DNA from: Streptomyces sp. NBC_01197
Lineage (GTDB): Bacteria > Actinomycetota > Actinomycetes > Streptomycetales > Streptomycetaceae
Reading direction: 5' to 3'
DNA length: 64,000 bases
Assembly (NCBI RefSeq): GCF_036010505.1
Contig: NZ_CP108569.1
Coordinates: forward strand, 3,483,001-3,547,000
Every line of letters starts with the position of its first letter. Positions within the stretch are counted from its first letter, which is position 1. The translations under genes and the position numbers were made by a program. Below, one piece after another: positions 34,806-44,733 of the stretch. The notes below the pieces were generated by a model. It did not search any database. It was not told where the DNA came from and saw only the letters and a program-made list of their open reading frames with translations.

Positions 34806-35387
34806 GGGTGGGCTCCGCAAACACACAATCGGCAGATGGACGGGGTTCTCCCCGGAGCAGGTGTCAGGGAAAGAGACGCCGGCATGGGCCACGGTCAGGT
34901 CTCAGGTCCGAGGGCTGCTTTCTCACATGGAGGGAATCACGAAGTACGCGACGCTCACAGCGTTTTTACCCAAGTTGAAGGGGTTTCCATCCCCCCGGGG
35001 GCTCCGCTGTTCATACGTTCAACAAACCGGCGGTGATGGGGATACGGAGCAAGCCGAGAGGGGAGCTGTGGGGCGGACGGTGCGCCCTGCTGCCGGGCCG
35101 CGAGCGGCTGAGCGTCCGGGCTCCGTGACCAGCTGGAGAGATGGGTCACGGCAGCGGGCGCCGGTGCGGACACAGCGGGTACCGGCACAGACAGACAGAA
35201 GGCGCCCGCCGGGTGTTGACCGGCGGGCGCCCTGGGAAGGCCCCCGCAGTACGGAGTTGAGGGTCCGGGCCGGTGAACAGACGGGCCACGGGGCGGAGTC
35301 GAGGGCCGGGGCCGCAGAACTGAACGGCGTCGAACCGGCCCGCGCAAACCGACCCGCGTAAGACTGACCCGCGTAAGACTCACCCGG
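34806..35387. other. 582-base intergenic region with hairpin
   Basis: No supported gene lies here. A perfect 12-base-pair hairpin (35201-35212 with 35220-35231, GGCGCCCGCCGG arm) has a 7-base loop. It lies 157 bases beyond the stop of the Gly/Cys-rich gene and may terminate it. Bases 35340-35385 contain a direct repeat of ACCCGCGTAAGACT. The AT-rich stretch at 34925-35010 (GTTTTTACCC, TTGAAGG) is probably the promoter region of the DUF2617 operon. Confidence 0.45.
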
Positions 35388-35720
35388 TCAGCTGGAGCCG
35401 CAGCCCCCGCCGCCACCGCCGCACGACGACCCGCCCCCGCAGGACGACCCGCCGCCGCAGGACGAGTGGCCGCCACCGCCGCAGGAGTGGTGCCCGCCGG
35501 AATGCCCGCCCGAGTGGTGGCCGCCCGAGTGACCCCCCGAGCCGCTGTCCCCGGCCCACCAGCTGCCGCCCGCCGTACCGCCCGCGACCCCGCCCGCGGT
35601 GGACGAACCGCTCCGGCTGCCGCCACGCCCGCCCCGCCCACGGCGTTTCCGGTCCGCGGCCAACAGCGCGACCAGCACGCACACCACCACTGCCAAGATG
35701 AAAACGCCCACGGCCCTCAC
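35388..35720 (-). CDS. Small membrane-anchored Gly/His/Cys-rich protein
   Basis: From GTG 35720 (behind GGAGAAGAG) the product has one N-terminal membrane segment (VGVFILAVVVCVLVALLAA), a basic stop-transfer stretch (DRKRRGRGGRGG), and a low-complexity tail. The tail has GGHSGGHHSGG repeats and then SSCGGGSSCGGG units with six cysteines. It looks like the C-terminal tail found on some actinobacterial membrane proteins (TIGR04222-like), here without the main domain. His/Cys clustering could bind metal; function unknown. An in-frame GTG at 35711 is an alternative start. Confidence 0.65.
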   Translation of the reverse strand: MRAVGVFILAVVVCVLVALLAADRKRRGRGGRGGSRSGSSTAGGVAGGTAGGSWWAGDSGSGGHSGGHHSGGHSGGHHSCGGGGHSSCGGGSSCGGGSSCGGGGGGCGSS

Positions 35721-35851
35721 CTCTTCTCCGTCCGGCGGAGCGGGCCCCCCGTCGGTCCCCGCCCGGCTGCCGGACTTCTCGTGTGACAGGCAAATCCCCG
35801 GTACGCACCCGCTCAAGCAGGAGTTGAGGAAGTCCAGAGGTTCGGCGCAGG

Positions 35852-37057
35852 ATGGCCGCCATGACCACTACGCGAAGCTCCACGGGACACGTCGGCGGAC
35901 GGCCGCTGCTCAACCGCCGGCTGGACGGACTCGGCACGACGATCTTCGCGGAGATGTCCGCGCTGGCCACGGCCACCGGCGCGATCAATCTGGGGCAGGG
36001 TTTCCCGGACACCGACGGCCCGGCGGAAGTCCGCGAGGCGGCGGTCCGGGCGCTGCGCGACGGCCGCGGCAACCAGTACCCGCCGGGTCCGGGCATCCCG
36101 GAACTCCGCTCGGCGATCGCCGACCACCAGCGGCGCTTCTACGGCATCGGTTTCGACCCCGACACGGAGGTGCTGGTCACCGCGGGGGCCACGGAGGCCA
36201 TCGCCGCCGCGATGCTCGCCCTGCTGGAGCCGGGCGACGAGGTGATCGCCTTCGAGCCGTTCTACGACTCGTACGCCGCCTGCATCGCCATGGCGGGCGC
36301 CGTCCGCGTACCGCTGACCCTCCGCGCCCCGGACTTCCGCCCCGACCTCGACGCGCTGCGGGACGCCGTCACACCCCGCACCCGGATGCTGCTGCTCAAC
36401 TCGCCGCACAACCCCACCGGCATGGTCCTGACCGATGACGAGCGGAGTGCCATCGCCGGACTCGCCGTCGAACACGACCTGCTCGTGGTCACCGACGAGG
36501 TGTACGAACACCTGGTCTACGAAGGCACCCACCGCCCCATCGCGGCGCTGCCCGGAATGCGCGAGCGCACCGTCTCCATCTCGTCGGCGGGCAAGACGTA
36601 CTCGTTCACGGGATGGAAGGTCGGCTGGGTCACCGGCTCCCCGGCCCTGGTCGCGGCGGTCCGCACGGCGAAGCAGTATCTGACCTATGTGAGCGCGGGA
36701 CCGTTCCAGTACGCCGTCGCCGAGGCCCTGCGGCTCCCGGACAGCTACTTCACCACCCTGCGGACCGATCTGCTGCGCAAGCGCGACCTGCTCGACGCTG
36801 GCCTGCGCGCCGCCGGATTCACCGTGTACGAGCCGCAGGGCACGTACTTCATCACCACCGACGTCGCCCCCTTCGGCGAGAAGGACGCGCTCGCCTTCTG
36901 CCGGGCGCTGCCGGAGCGCTGCGGTGTGGTGGCGGTGCCGAGTTCGGTGTTCTACGACGACCCGGAGCCGGGCCGCAGTCAGGTGCGCTTCACGTTCTGC
37001 AAGCGGGACGAGGTGCTCCGGGACGCGAGCGAACGGCTGAGCCGGCTGGGCGGCTGA
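35852..37057 (+). CDS. Fold-type I PLP aminotransferase (DapC/KAT-like)
   Basis: The 401-residue protein has the class I signature set: INLGQGFPDTDGPAEVREAA, NQYPPGPGIPELR, VTAGATEAIAAAMLAL, FEPFYDSYAACI, NSPHNPTGMVL, VVTDEVYEHLVYEG and PLP lysine motif SSAGKTYSFTGWKVGW. This subgroup includes N-succinyldiaminopimelate aminotransferase and kynurenine/methionine aminotransferases, so a role in lysine synthesis or methionine salvage is possible but unproven. ATG 35852 has GAGG upstream; ATG 35861 is possible. It precedes the GT39-like gene by 100 bases. Confidence 0.88.
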   Translation: MAAMTTTRSSTGHVGGRPLLNRRLDGLGTTIFAEMSALATATGAINLGQGFPDTDGPAEVREAAVRALRDGRGNQYPPGPGIPELRSAIADHQRRFYGIGFDPDTEVLVTAGATEAIAAAMLALLEPGDEVIAFEPFYDSYAACIAMAGAVRVPLTLRAPDFRPDLDALRDAVTPRTRMLLLNSPHNPTGMVLTDDERSAIAGLAVEHDLLVVTDEVYEHLVYEGTHRPIAALPGMRERTVSISSAGKTYSFTGWKVGWVTGSPALVAAVRTAKQYLTYVSAGPFQYAVAEALRLPDSYFTTLRTDLLRKRDLLDAGLRAAGFTVYEPQGTYFITTDVAPFGEKDALAFCRALPERCGVVAVPSSVFYDDPEPGRSQVRFTFCKRDEVLRDASERLSRLGG

Positions 37058-37160
37058 CCCGGTCGGCTGACCCGGTCGGCCGACCCCGGTCGCGCGGGCG
37101 CCGGGCGGCGCGGAGAGTCGGAAGGACCGACCGACTCAGCGCGCACCACGGAGGTGCCCC

Positions 37161-38417
37161 CTGTCCGCCGACGCGGAAGGATCCGGCACGGAAGCCACCG
37201 ACACCGGACCCACCGAAGCCAGCCCCGCAGCTCTCTGCCCGTCTCTGTCCCCGTCTCTCCCCGCGGCTCTCCCCGCCCCTGGCGCACCACCGCTGCCCGG
37301 GGGCGCCGCGCTGCTGCGCCGGGCCGCCCCGGCCGTCGCGCTCTTCCTCGCCGTGCGGCTGGCCGGGCTCGCGGCGCTGGCCCTCTGGGCCTCGTACGAG
37401 GGGCGGGACCCGGTGGCGCTGCTCGGGAACTCCTGGGACTCCCGCTGGTACAGCTCGATCGCCGCGCACGGCTACGGCCGCACGCTCCTCAGGCCGGACG
37501 GACGGGTCTTCAGCGATCTGGCCTTCTTTCCGCTGTACCCGGGGATCGTGGCGGCGGCCTCCGCCGTGCTGGGAATCAGCGGGGGCGGCGCCGGGCTGCT
37601 GGTCTCCTGGGCGTCGGCCGCGCTGGGCGCCTGCGGAATCCACGCGGTGGGCGAACGGCTGTACGGGCGCCGCGTGGCGGTGCTGCTGGTGCTGGTGTGG
37701 GCGCTGCTGCCGCACTCCGTCGTGCTGTCGATGGCGTACACCGAGCCGCTGCTCACGGCGTTCGCCGCCTGGTCGCTCTACGCGCTGCTGACCGGGCGAT
37801 GGCTGTGGGCCGCCGCGCTGGCCGTCGGCGCGGGGCTCACCCGGCCCAACGGGTACGCGGTGGCGGCGGCGGTGTGCGCGGCCGCGCTGTACGAGATGGT
37901 CCGGGGGCGCGCCCGCGGAAGGGTCCACGCGGCAGCGGTGATCGCACCGCTCGGCTGGGCCGGGTACGTCCTGTGGGCCGGGGCGCGCACCGGCGATCTG
38001 CTCGGCGGGTACTTCACCGTGCAGGACGGCTGGGGGTCGCGGTTCGACTTCGGCGCGGGATGGCCGCCGGTCCTGGAGCAGATCGCGCTGGGTGAGCGGC
38101 CGCCTGCGGTGCTGGTCAGCGTGGTGCTCGTGGGGATCGCCGCGGTGCTCTTCGTGCGGCTCCTGCGGGACCGCGGCCGGCCGCCGCTGCCGGTGCTCGT
38201 GTACACGGGCGCGCTGCTGCTGGTGGTCGTGGGCGGCAGCGGGTTCTTCGAGTGCAGACCGCGCTTCCTGCTGCCCGCCTTCCCGCTGCTGCTGCCGGTG
38301 GCGTGGGCAATGGCGAAAGCCCGGCCCAGGACCGTGATCGTGGTGATCACCGTCCTGGCCGGGCTGTCGCTCGGCTACGGCGCCTATCTCCTGACGGACG
38401 CGGACGTACCGCTGTGA
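37161..38417 (+). CDS. GT39/GT87-like polytopic membrane protein (proposed CTG start)
   Basis: The product is 418 residues from CTG 37161. GGAGGT at 37150-37155 sits five bases before this codon, while no ATG, GTG or TTG occurs in frame before GTG 37353. That later GTG would cut into membrane segment 1 (APAVALFLAVRLAGLAALALW) and has no ribosome binding site. The mature pattern of about nine helices, SWDSRWYSSIAAHGYG acidic loop, SMAYTEPLLTAFAAWSLY and ERRPRF-like FFECRPRFLLPAFP resembles mannosyltransferases of the PIG-V/GT-C class that use polyprenyl-phosphate sugar. The acceptor is unknown. Confidence 0.8.
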   Translation: MSADAEGSGTEATDTGPTEASPAALCPSLSPSLPAALPAPGAPPLPGGAALLRRAAPAVALFLAVRLAGLAALALWASYEGRDPVALLGNSWDSRWYSSIAAHGYGRTLLRPDGRVFSDLAFFPLYPGIVAAASAVLGISGGGAGLLVSWASAALGACGIHAVGERLYGRRVAVLLVLVWALLPHSVVLSMAYTEPLLTAFAAWSLYALLTGRWLWAAALAVGAGLTRPNGYAVAAAVCAAALYEMVRGRARGRVHAAAVIAPLGWAGYVLWAGARTGDLLGGYFTVQDGWGSRFDFGAGWPPVLEQIALGERPPAVLVSVVLVGIAAVLFVRLLRDRGRPPLPVLVYTGALLLVVVGGSGFFECRPRFLLPAFPLLLPVAWAMAKARPRTVIVVITVLAGLSLGYGAYLLTDADVPL

Positions 38418-38489
38418 GCGCGGTTGCCGCCGACTCCGCTCAAGTGCGGGCTCCGCTCAAGTGCGGGCTCGCCGAGGCGCCGACTCCGC

Positions 38490-39026
38490 TCAGGCGTCGC
38501 CGCCCGGCTCGTCGTCGCCCTTGCCGGACTCCAGGTCCTGCTCAAGACCGAGCTGCTCGACGAGCCACTTGTCGAACTCGATCGAGGCGCGGACCCAGCT
38601 GACCGTGGACGACACGAAGTGCTCCAGGGCCACGCCGGTGCCGATGAGCATCTGCGCCTCACCGATGAGCCGGACGCTGCCGTCGTCGTGGGTGTGCGTG
38701 TAGACCTTGGGCCACAGGGTGCGGCGGTTCCAGTCGTCGATCAGCTCCAGGAGCTGGACCTTCTCCTCGATGCCGTGCGGGCGGTCGTAGAACGTCCGCA
38801 CGGAGAAGACCTGCTGGTCGTCCTCACCGCGGAACATGAAGTACGTGCGGAATTCCTCCCACGGCGCGGCGAGGTCACCCTCGTCGTCCAGGACGTACTT
38901 CAGCTCCATCTGCTCAAGGAGCTGCTTGACCAGATCCTGGTCGGGAACGACGGGGCCCGCCGGTCCTGAATCCTGCGGATCGGGCTGGCCCCCGAAGTTC
39001 GGAATGGAGGACGGGTCGATGGTCAT
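38490..39026 (-). CDS. YbjN-domain protein (sensory transduction regulator type)
   Basis: The 178-residue protein contains LVKQLLEQMELKYVLDDEGDL, FRTYFMFRGEDDQQVFSVRTFYDRP, LIDDWNRRTLWPKVYTHTHDDG and GVALEHFVSSTVSWVRASIEFDKWL, the YbjN core. YbjN proteins act as pleiotropic regulators or type III chaperone-like folds; role here unknown. The start ATG 39026 is preferred because the longer frame upstream is not conserved-looking. It sits after clpB on the same strand, with 100 bases between. A 19-base direct repeat (CCGCTCAAGTGCGGGCTC twice, 38436-38472) lies just beyond its stop. Confidence 0.85.
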   Translation of the reverse strand: MTIDPSSIPNFGGQPDPQDSGPAGPVVPDQDLVKQLLEQMELKYVLDDEGDLAAPWEEFRTYFMFRGEDDQQVFSVRTFYDRPHGIEEKVQLLELIDDWNRRTLWPKVYTHTHDDGSVRLIGEAQMLIGTGVALEHFVSSTVSWVRASIEFDKWLVEQLGLEQDLESGKGDDEPGGDA

Positions 39027-39125
39027 CTTTGAATTGCCCTTCGTACGAGTTCCACCATCCTCTCCCATGGCGGGCGGGGCATGGCAAGCCCCGCCCCGCA
39101 CTATCGGCCAGTATCCGCTCCGGGC

Positions 39126-41747
<2,622 letters not shown>

Positions 41748-41877
41748 GTGTGCGCTCTCCTCCTCGCGGGGCGGGTCCGTCCCTGCAGTGACTCGGTGCG
41801 ATGACTGTGCGCCACGACCAGGTGGTGACCTGGCGCAGGGGCCCAGTCTGCCTAGACTCAGGCAACGTGCATAAAAG

Positions 41878-41898
41878 TTGAGTCTATTCCACTCAACA
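41878..41898. promoter_or_regulatory. HAIR operator (HspR binding) upstream of clpB
   Basis: TTGAGT (41879-41884), seven bases, and ACTCAA (41892-41897) match the HspR HAIR consensus CTTGAGT-N7-ACTCAAG at all core positions. It lies 131 bases upstream of clpB and 91 bases upstream of the divergent PPOX gene. HspR with DnaK as corepressor should bind here and repress until heat shock. A further half-site-like GACTCAGG is at about 41856-41863. Confidence 0.9.
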
Positions 41899-41988
41899 TG
41901 TCTTGGACAGGGCCGCCACCCCATGGCCGACAGGATCTCTGCCACACCCGGAACGGCGGGACGGCGGGGCCCGGGTAGGTTCGCGCCC

Positions 41989-42393
41989 ATGGCCATTGAC
42001 CCACGTAACCCCGATCCGCCCTACCTCAGCTTCTGGCGCGAATTCCATCGCTGCACGTTGACGACCCCGCGCCCGGACGGTTCACCGCATCTGGTGCCGG
42101 TCGGCGTGACGTGGGAACCGGAGGCCGGGATCGCCAGGGTCATCACCAACAAGAAGTCGCGGAAGGTCGCCAACATCCTGGCCGCGGGGCCCGACGGCGC
42201 ACGGGTCGCGGTCTGCCAGGTGGCACCCGGGCGCTGGGCGACGCTGGAAGGGCGCGCGAGGATACGTACGGAGCCGGACGTCATCGCCGACGCGGTACGC
42301 CGTTACGCGGAGCGCTACGGGCGCACACCGACCGAGAACCCGGACCGGGTCCTGATCGAGATCACCGTCGAGCGGGCGATGGGCCGCGCCTGA
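41989..42393 (+). CDS. PPOX-class (F420- or flavin-dependent) oxidoreductase family protein
   Basis: The 134-residue protein has the split-beta-barrel pattern of pyridoxamine 5'-phosphate oxidase-like enzymes. [28 protein letters not shown], then [38 protein letters not shown], and a C-terminal helix with [11 protein letters not shown] are typical of the TIGR03618-like F420-binding group. Either F420 or FMN may be the cofactor. The chosen ATG 41989 starts at a conserved-looking MAIDPRNPD; the longer frame includes the clpB promoter. It is divergent from clpB and shares the HAIR region, so heat-shock control is possible. Confidence 0.85.
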   Translation: MAIDPRNPDPPYLSFWREFHRCTLTTPRPDGSPHLVPVGVTWEPEAGIARVITNKKSRKVANILAAGPDGARVAVCQVAPGRWATLEGRARIRTEPDVIADAVRRYAERYGRTPTENPDRVLIEITVERAMGRA

Positions 42394-42449
42394 CCGGCGG
42401 CGGCGGCTCATGTACGCGACCCTCACGTACGCATCGCTCACGTACACAG

Positions 42450-42492
42450 CACAGCGGCGCCACCGTGTTCAGGTCACGGTGGCGCCGCTGTG
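42450..42492. terminator. Bidirectional terminator
   Basis: Arms 42450-42467 and 42475-42492 are perfectly complementary over 18 base pairs (CACAGCGGCGCCACCGTG arm) with a 7-base loop. It is placed between the convergent PPOX gene and the Rieske-like gene. It is one of the strongest hairpins in the window. Confidence 0.85.
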
Positions 42493-42535
42493 TGGGGGAA
42501 GCACCTGAGCGATCTGTTACGACGGGGGAATCGCG

Positions 42536-42865
42536 TCAGGCACTGCGGGGGATAGCTGCGGTCGGCTCGGCGTCGAACAACTGGTGGTCACGCCGGTCGA
42601 GGTTCACGAACACCATGCCGTAGCGAACGGCGCAGCGAACAGGCTGTGGGGCGCCCCGGGGCTTGCGCAGACACCGGTAGGCGCGGACGTCACCATCGTC
42701 ACCGTCGTCCTCGCGTACGACGACCACCGGCTCACCGAACAGGGTGACCATCAACGAGTCACCACGGTGCGGGATCGCCGTGACGAGGTCGATGAAATGC
42801 CACCCGGAGCGGTAGGCGACAGCCATCTCGCGCTGGAAGACTCTGTCATCCGGTGGGACGGTCAT
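42536..42865 (-). CDS. Degenerate Rieske-like protein coupled to the DLGWGS peptide gene
   Basis: ATG 42865 overlaps the stop of the peptide gene (ATGA), so translation is coupled. The 109-residue product reads YRSGWHFIDLVTAIPHRGDS, GEPVVVVREDDGDDGDVRAYRCLRKPRGAP and RCAVRYGMVFVNLDR. Order and spacing follow the Rieske domain of ring-hydroxylating oxygenases (GEPVVVVRD, CxHRG, CxxHGW, NLD). Both cysteines remain but both histidine ligands are replaced by arginine (C-L-R-K, C-A-V-R), and the inter-cysteine spacing is short. It is unlikely to hold a 2Fe-2S cluster in the normal way and may bind or process the peptide. Rieske ancestry is my inference; function is unknown. Confidence 0.7.
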   Translation of the reverse strand: MTVPPDDRVFQREMAVAYRSGWHFIDLVTAIPHRGDSLMVTLFGEPVVVVREDDGDDGDVRAYRCLRKPRGAPQPVRCAVRYGMVFVNLDRRDHQLFDAEPTAAIPRSA

Positions 42866-43062
42866 GCGCTCGCCGATGCCGAAGTGCTGCCCCAGCCGAG
42901 GTCGAGCGGGGCCGCCATGTGCACGCTTCCCCAGCCGAGATCCGAAGGAACGGCAGCAGCCTGCGCACTGCCCCACCCAAGATCTGCAGAACTTACTGCA
43001 CCAAAAAGCACAGTTGCGGAGAAGACTGCCGCAAGCACCGAGCGAAGCATCTTTTTCTTCAT
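42862..43062 (-). CDS. Secreted precursor peptide with three DLGWGS repeats (66 aa)
   Basis: I chose ATG 43062 at MKKKMLRSVLAAVFSATVLFG, a complete Sec signal peptide. The best signal-peptidase site is after A26 (VSSA), which leaves a mature 40-residue chain beginning directly at the first DLGWGS. Exact DLGWGS repeats are at residues 27-32, 41-46 and 54-59, separated by Ala/Ser/Pro/Val-rich spacers. There is no cysteine. The repeat structure suggests release of a short peptide or a repeated modified core. The stop overlaps the next gene by ATGA. The gene is divergent from a LuxR-type regulator. I know no named family for it. Confidence 0.75.
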   Translation of the reverse strand: MKKKMLRSVLAAVFSATVLFGAVSSADLGWGSAQAAAVPSDLGWGSVHMAAPLDLGWGSTSASASA

Positions 43063-43154
43063 AGTGGGCTTCGTCCTCACTTGATGTTTTCCTCTCCCCC
43101 GCGTTCCTAGACGATTGCTCATCCAGGCACGTCAACGCCACAGGGACGATGCAT

Positions 43155-43180
43155 CATGTTCCTGCACATTCATGTTCCTG
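43155..43180. promoter_or_regulatory. Direct repeat CATGTTCCTG in the divergent peptide/regulator promoter
   Basis: CATGTTCCTG occurs at 43155-43164 and again at 43171-43180, a period of 16 bases, in the 151-base gap between the divergent peptide and LuxR-type genes. Two tandem sites at this spacing could bind the neighbouring regulator. The repeats lie close to the regulator's start. Confidence 0.45.
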
Positions 43181-43213
43181 GGGGGTGGAGAATTGACCAC
43201 AAGCTACGCAAAC

Positions 43214-44170
43214 ATGACACATCCTCACGCCATTACCGAACTTTGCGACGAGGGTGCGCGGCTTTACGCCAGCGCGCTGAGTCTTGGCAAGATCCCGCGC
43301 AGTGAGGTGGGCCCCGCCCCGTGTCTGCTGGAGTTCGCGCTGCTCCACCCCGACCCCGACGACGCGGGCTGGCTCCGCCCGGTACCGCCGTCGGCCGCGC
43401 TCACGCAGCGTCTCCACCCGATCGAGCGGGAGATTCAGGACCGTAGACGACACTCGGTGGAACTGACCGACACTTTCGAGCCGTTCATGACCATCAGCGC
43501 GCAGAACCCGCCCCCCACTCACGCCATCACCGTGCTGGAGGGCTTCGGGAGGATCAACGCGGCGCTCGATCTCGCCACCGCGGCGTGCCAGACGGAAGTG
43601 CTGACGATCCAGCCGGGGGGTGCCCGCAGCGAGCACGAACTCACTCAGGCCCTGGAGCGCGGCAGGCCGCTGCTCGACCGCGGCATCAGCATGCGGACGC
43701 TGTACCAGCACACGGTCAGGCACAGCCGCGGCACGCTGGCGTACGTGGACCTCGTCGCCGACGGGAAGGTGGAGATCCGCACACTCGAAGAGCTCATAGA
43801 GCGCTTGATGATCTTCGACCACACCGTGGCGTTCATTCCGGCCACCGACGACCGCCAGATCGCGCTGGAGCTCCGCCACCCGGGCATGGTCGAGTACCTC
43901 GTCAAGGTCTTCGAGCAGTTCTGGAGACGTGGCGTACCGCTGCAGGAGCCGATCCCGTACCACTCCAACCCCGAGGGGATATCGGGCGTCCGGCTGTCCA
44001 TCGCCCAGTTGCTCGTCGAGGGGCACGTCGACGAAGCCATCGCCCGCCGGCTCGGGATGAACGTCCGCACCTGTCGGGCGCACATAGCGAAACTCAGCTC
44101 GGCACTGGGCAGCAACAGCCGCGCCCAGCTCGGCTACCTCATCGCGCGGTCCGGCATCCTCGATCCGTGA
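43214..44170 (+). CDS. LuxR-type regulator with PLD/TrmB-like sensor domain
   Basis: The product is 318 residues from ATG 43214. The frame is open upstream to 43115, and a TTG at 43193 lies too close to GGTGGAG, so the start is uncertain. The N-terminal half is helical (ITELCDEGARLYASAL). A central domain (about 115-230; FGRINAALDLATAACQTEVLTIQPGG) resembles the PLD-like effector domain of TrmB-type regulators. The C-terminus is a LuxR-class helix-turn-helix (SIAQLLVEGHVDEAIARRLGMNVRTCRAHIAKL). It is divergent from the secreted repeat peptide, so it may control or sense that peptide. The function is an inference. Confidence 0.8.
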   Translation: MTHPHAITELCDEGARLYASALSLGKIPRSEVGPAPCLLEFALLHPDPDDAGWLRPVPPSAALTQRLHPIEREIQDRRRHSVELTDTFEPFMTISAQNPPPTHAITVLEGFGRINAALDLATAACQTEVLTIQPGGARSEHELTQALERGRPLLDRGISMRTLYQHTVRHSRGTLAYVDLVADGKVEIRTLEELIERLMIFDHTVAFIPATDDRQIALELRHPGMVEYLVKVFEQFWRRGVPLQEPIPYHSNPEGISGVRLSIAQLLVEGHVDEAIARRLGMNVRTCRAHIAKLSSALGSNSRAQLGYLIARSGILDP

Positions 44171-44211
44171 TCCGGCCCTGGCCCCTGGCTGCGGCCCCGG
44201 AAACACGCAAA

Positions 44212-44240
44212 GCGGCCCACCAGCAGTGCCGGTGGGCCGC
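44212..44240. terminator. Bidirectional terminator between LuxR-type gene and hspR
   Basis: GCGGCCCACC (44212-44221) pairs perfectly with GGTGGGCCGC (44231-44240) around a 9-base loop. It is midway between the convergent stops at 44170 and 44265. Confidence 0.75.
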
Positions 44241-44264
44241 CCTCCGCGTTCGTGATCGTGCTTG

Positions 44265-44732
44265 TTACTCCGGCGACCGCTTCGGCCGCGGCCGCCAGAC
44301 CACCAGTGCGCTGGTCTGCTGCATGTCCTGGTACGGGACCAGGTCGCGCCGGTACGAGGCGTGGACCTGCGCCTCGCGCTGCTGCATGGCCACCGCCGCG
44401 CCGTCCACCGCCGCCGAGAGCTCGGCGACCCTGGCCTGGAGCGCGGCGACCTGGTGCTCCAGCTCGATGATGCGTTTGATGCCCGCGAGGTTGATGCCCT
44501 CGTCCTGGGAGAGCTGCTGCACCGTACGGAGCAGCTCGATGTCCTGGGCCGAGTACCGCCGGCCCCGGCCGGCCGTCCGGCCCGGTGAGACCAGGCCGAG
44601 ACGGTCGTACTGGCGCAGCGTCTGCGGATGCAGGCCGGAGAGCTGAGCGGCGACCGAGATGACGTACACGGGGGTCTCGTCGGTCAGTTCGTAACCCATG
44701 GCGGGGTCACGGCGTCCTCGGCGGCCATTCAT
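44265..44732 (-). CDS. hspR: HspR, MerR-family heat-shock repressor
   Basis: The 155-residue protein has a MerR N-terminal helix-turn-helix with wing (VYVISVAAQLSGLHPQTLRQYDRLGLVSPGRTAGRGRRYS), then a coiled-coil effector region (GIKRIIELEHQVAALQARVAEL). A basic tail completes it. It binds HAIR operators together with DnaK, and released DnaK under heat shock lifts repression. It is the last gene of the dnaK operon, starting one base after the dnaJ stop. The operators are at 48520-48592 and, for clpB, 41878-41898. Confidence 0.96.
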   Translation of the reverse strand: MNGRRGRRDPAMGYELTDETPVYVISVAAQLSGLHPQTLRQYDRLGLVSPGRTAGRGRRYSAQDIELLRTVQQLSQDEGINLAGIKRIIELEHQVAALQARVAELSAAVDGAAVAMQQREAQVHASYRRDLVPYQDMQQTSALVVWRPRPKRSPE

Positions 44733-44733
44733 C

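Noticed and set aside
42421..42450. CTCACGTAC repeats as a parS-like or regulator site
   Set aside because: Two short copies next to a terminator, lacking the TTTCACGTGAAA core.
42862..43062. Lanthipeptide or thiopeptide precursor
   Set aside because: No Cys in the mature region and no recognisable lanthipeptide, thiopeptide or cyclodehydratase enzyme nearby; a repeat-type signal peptide fits better.
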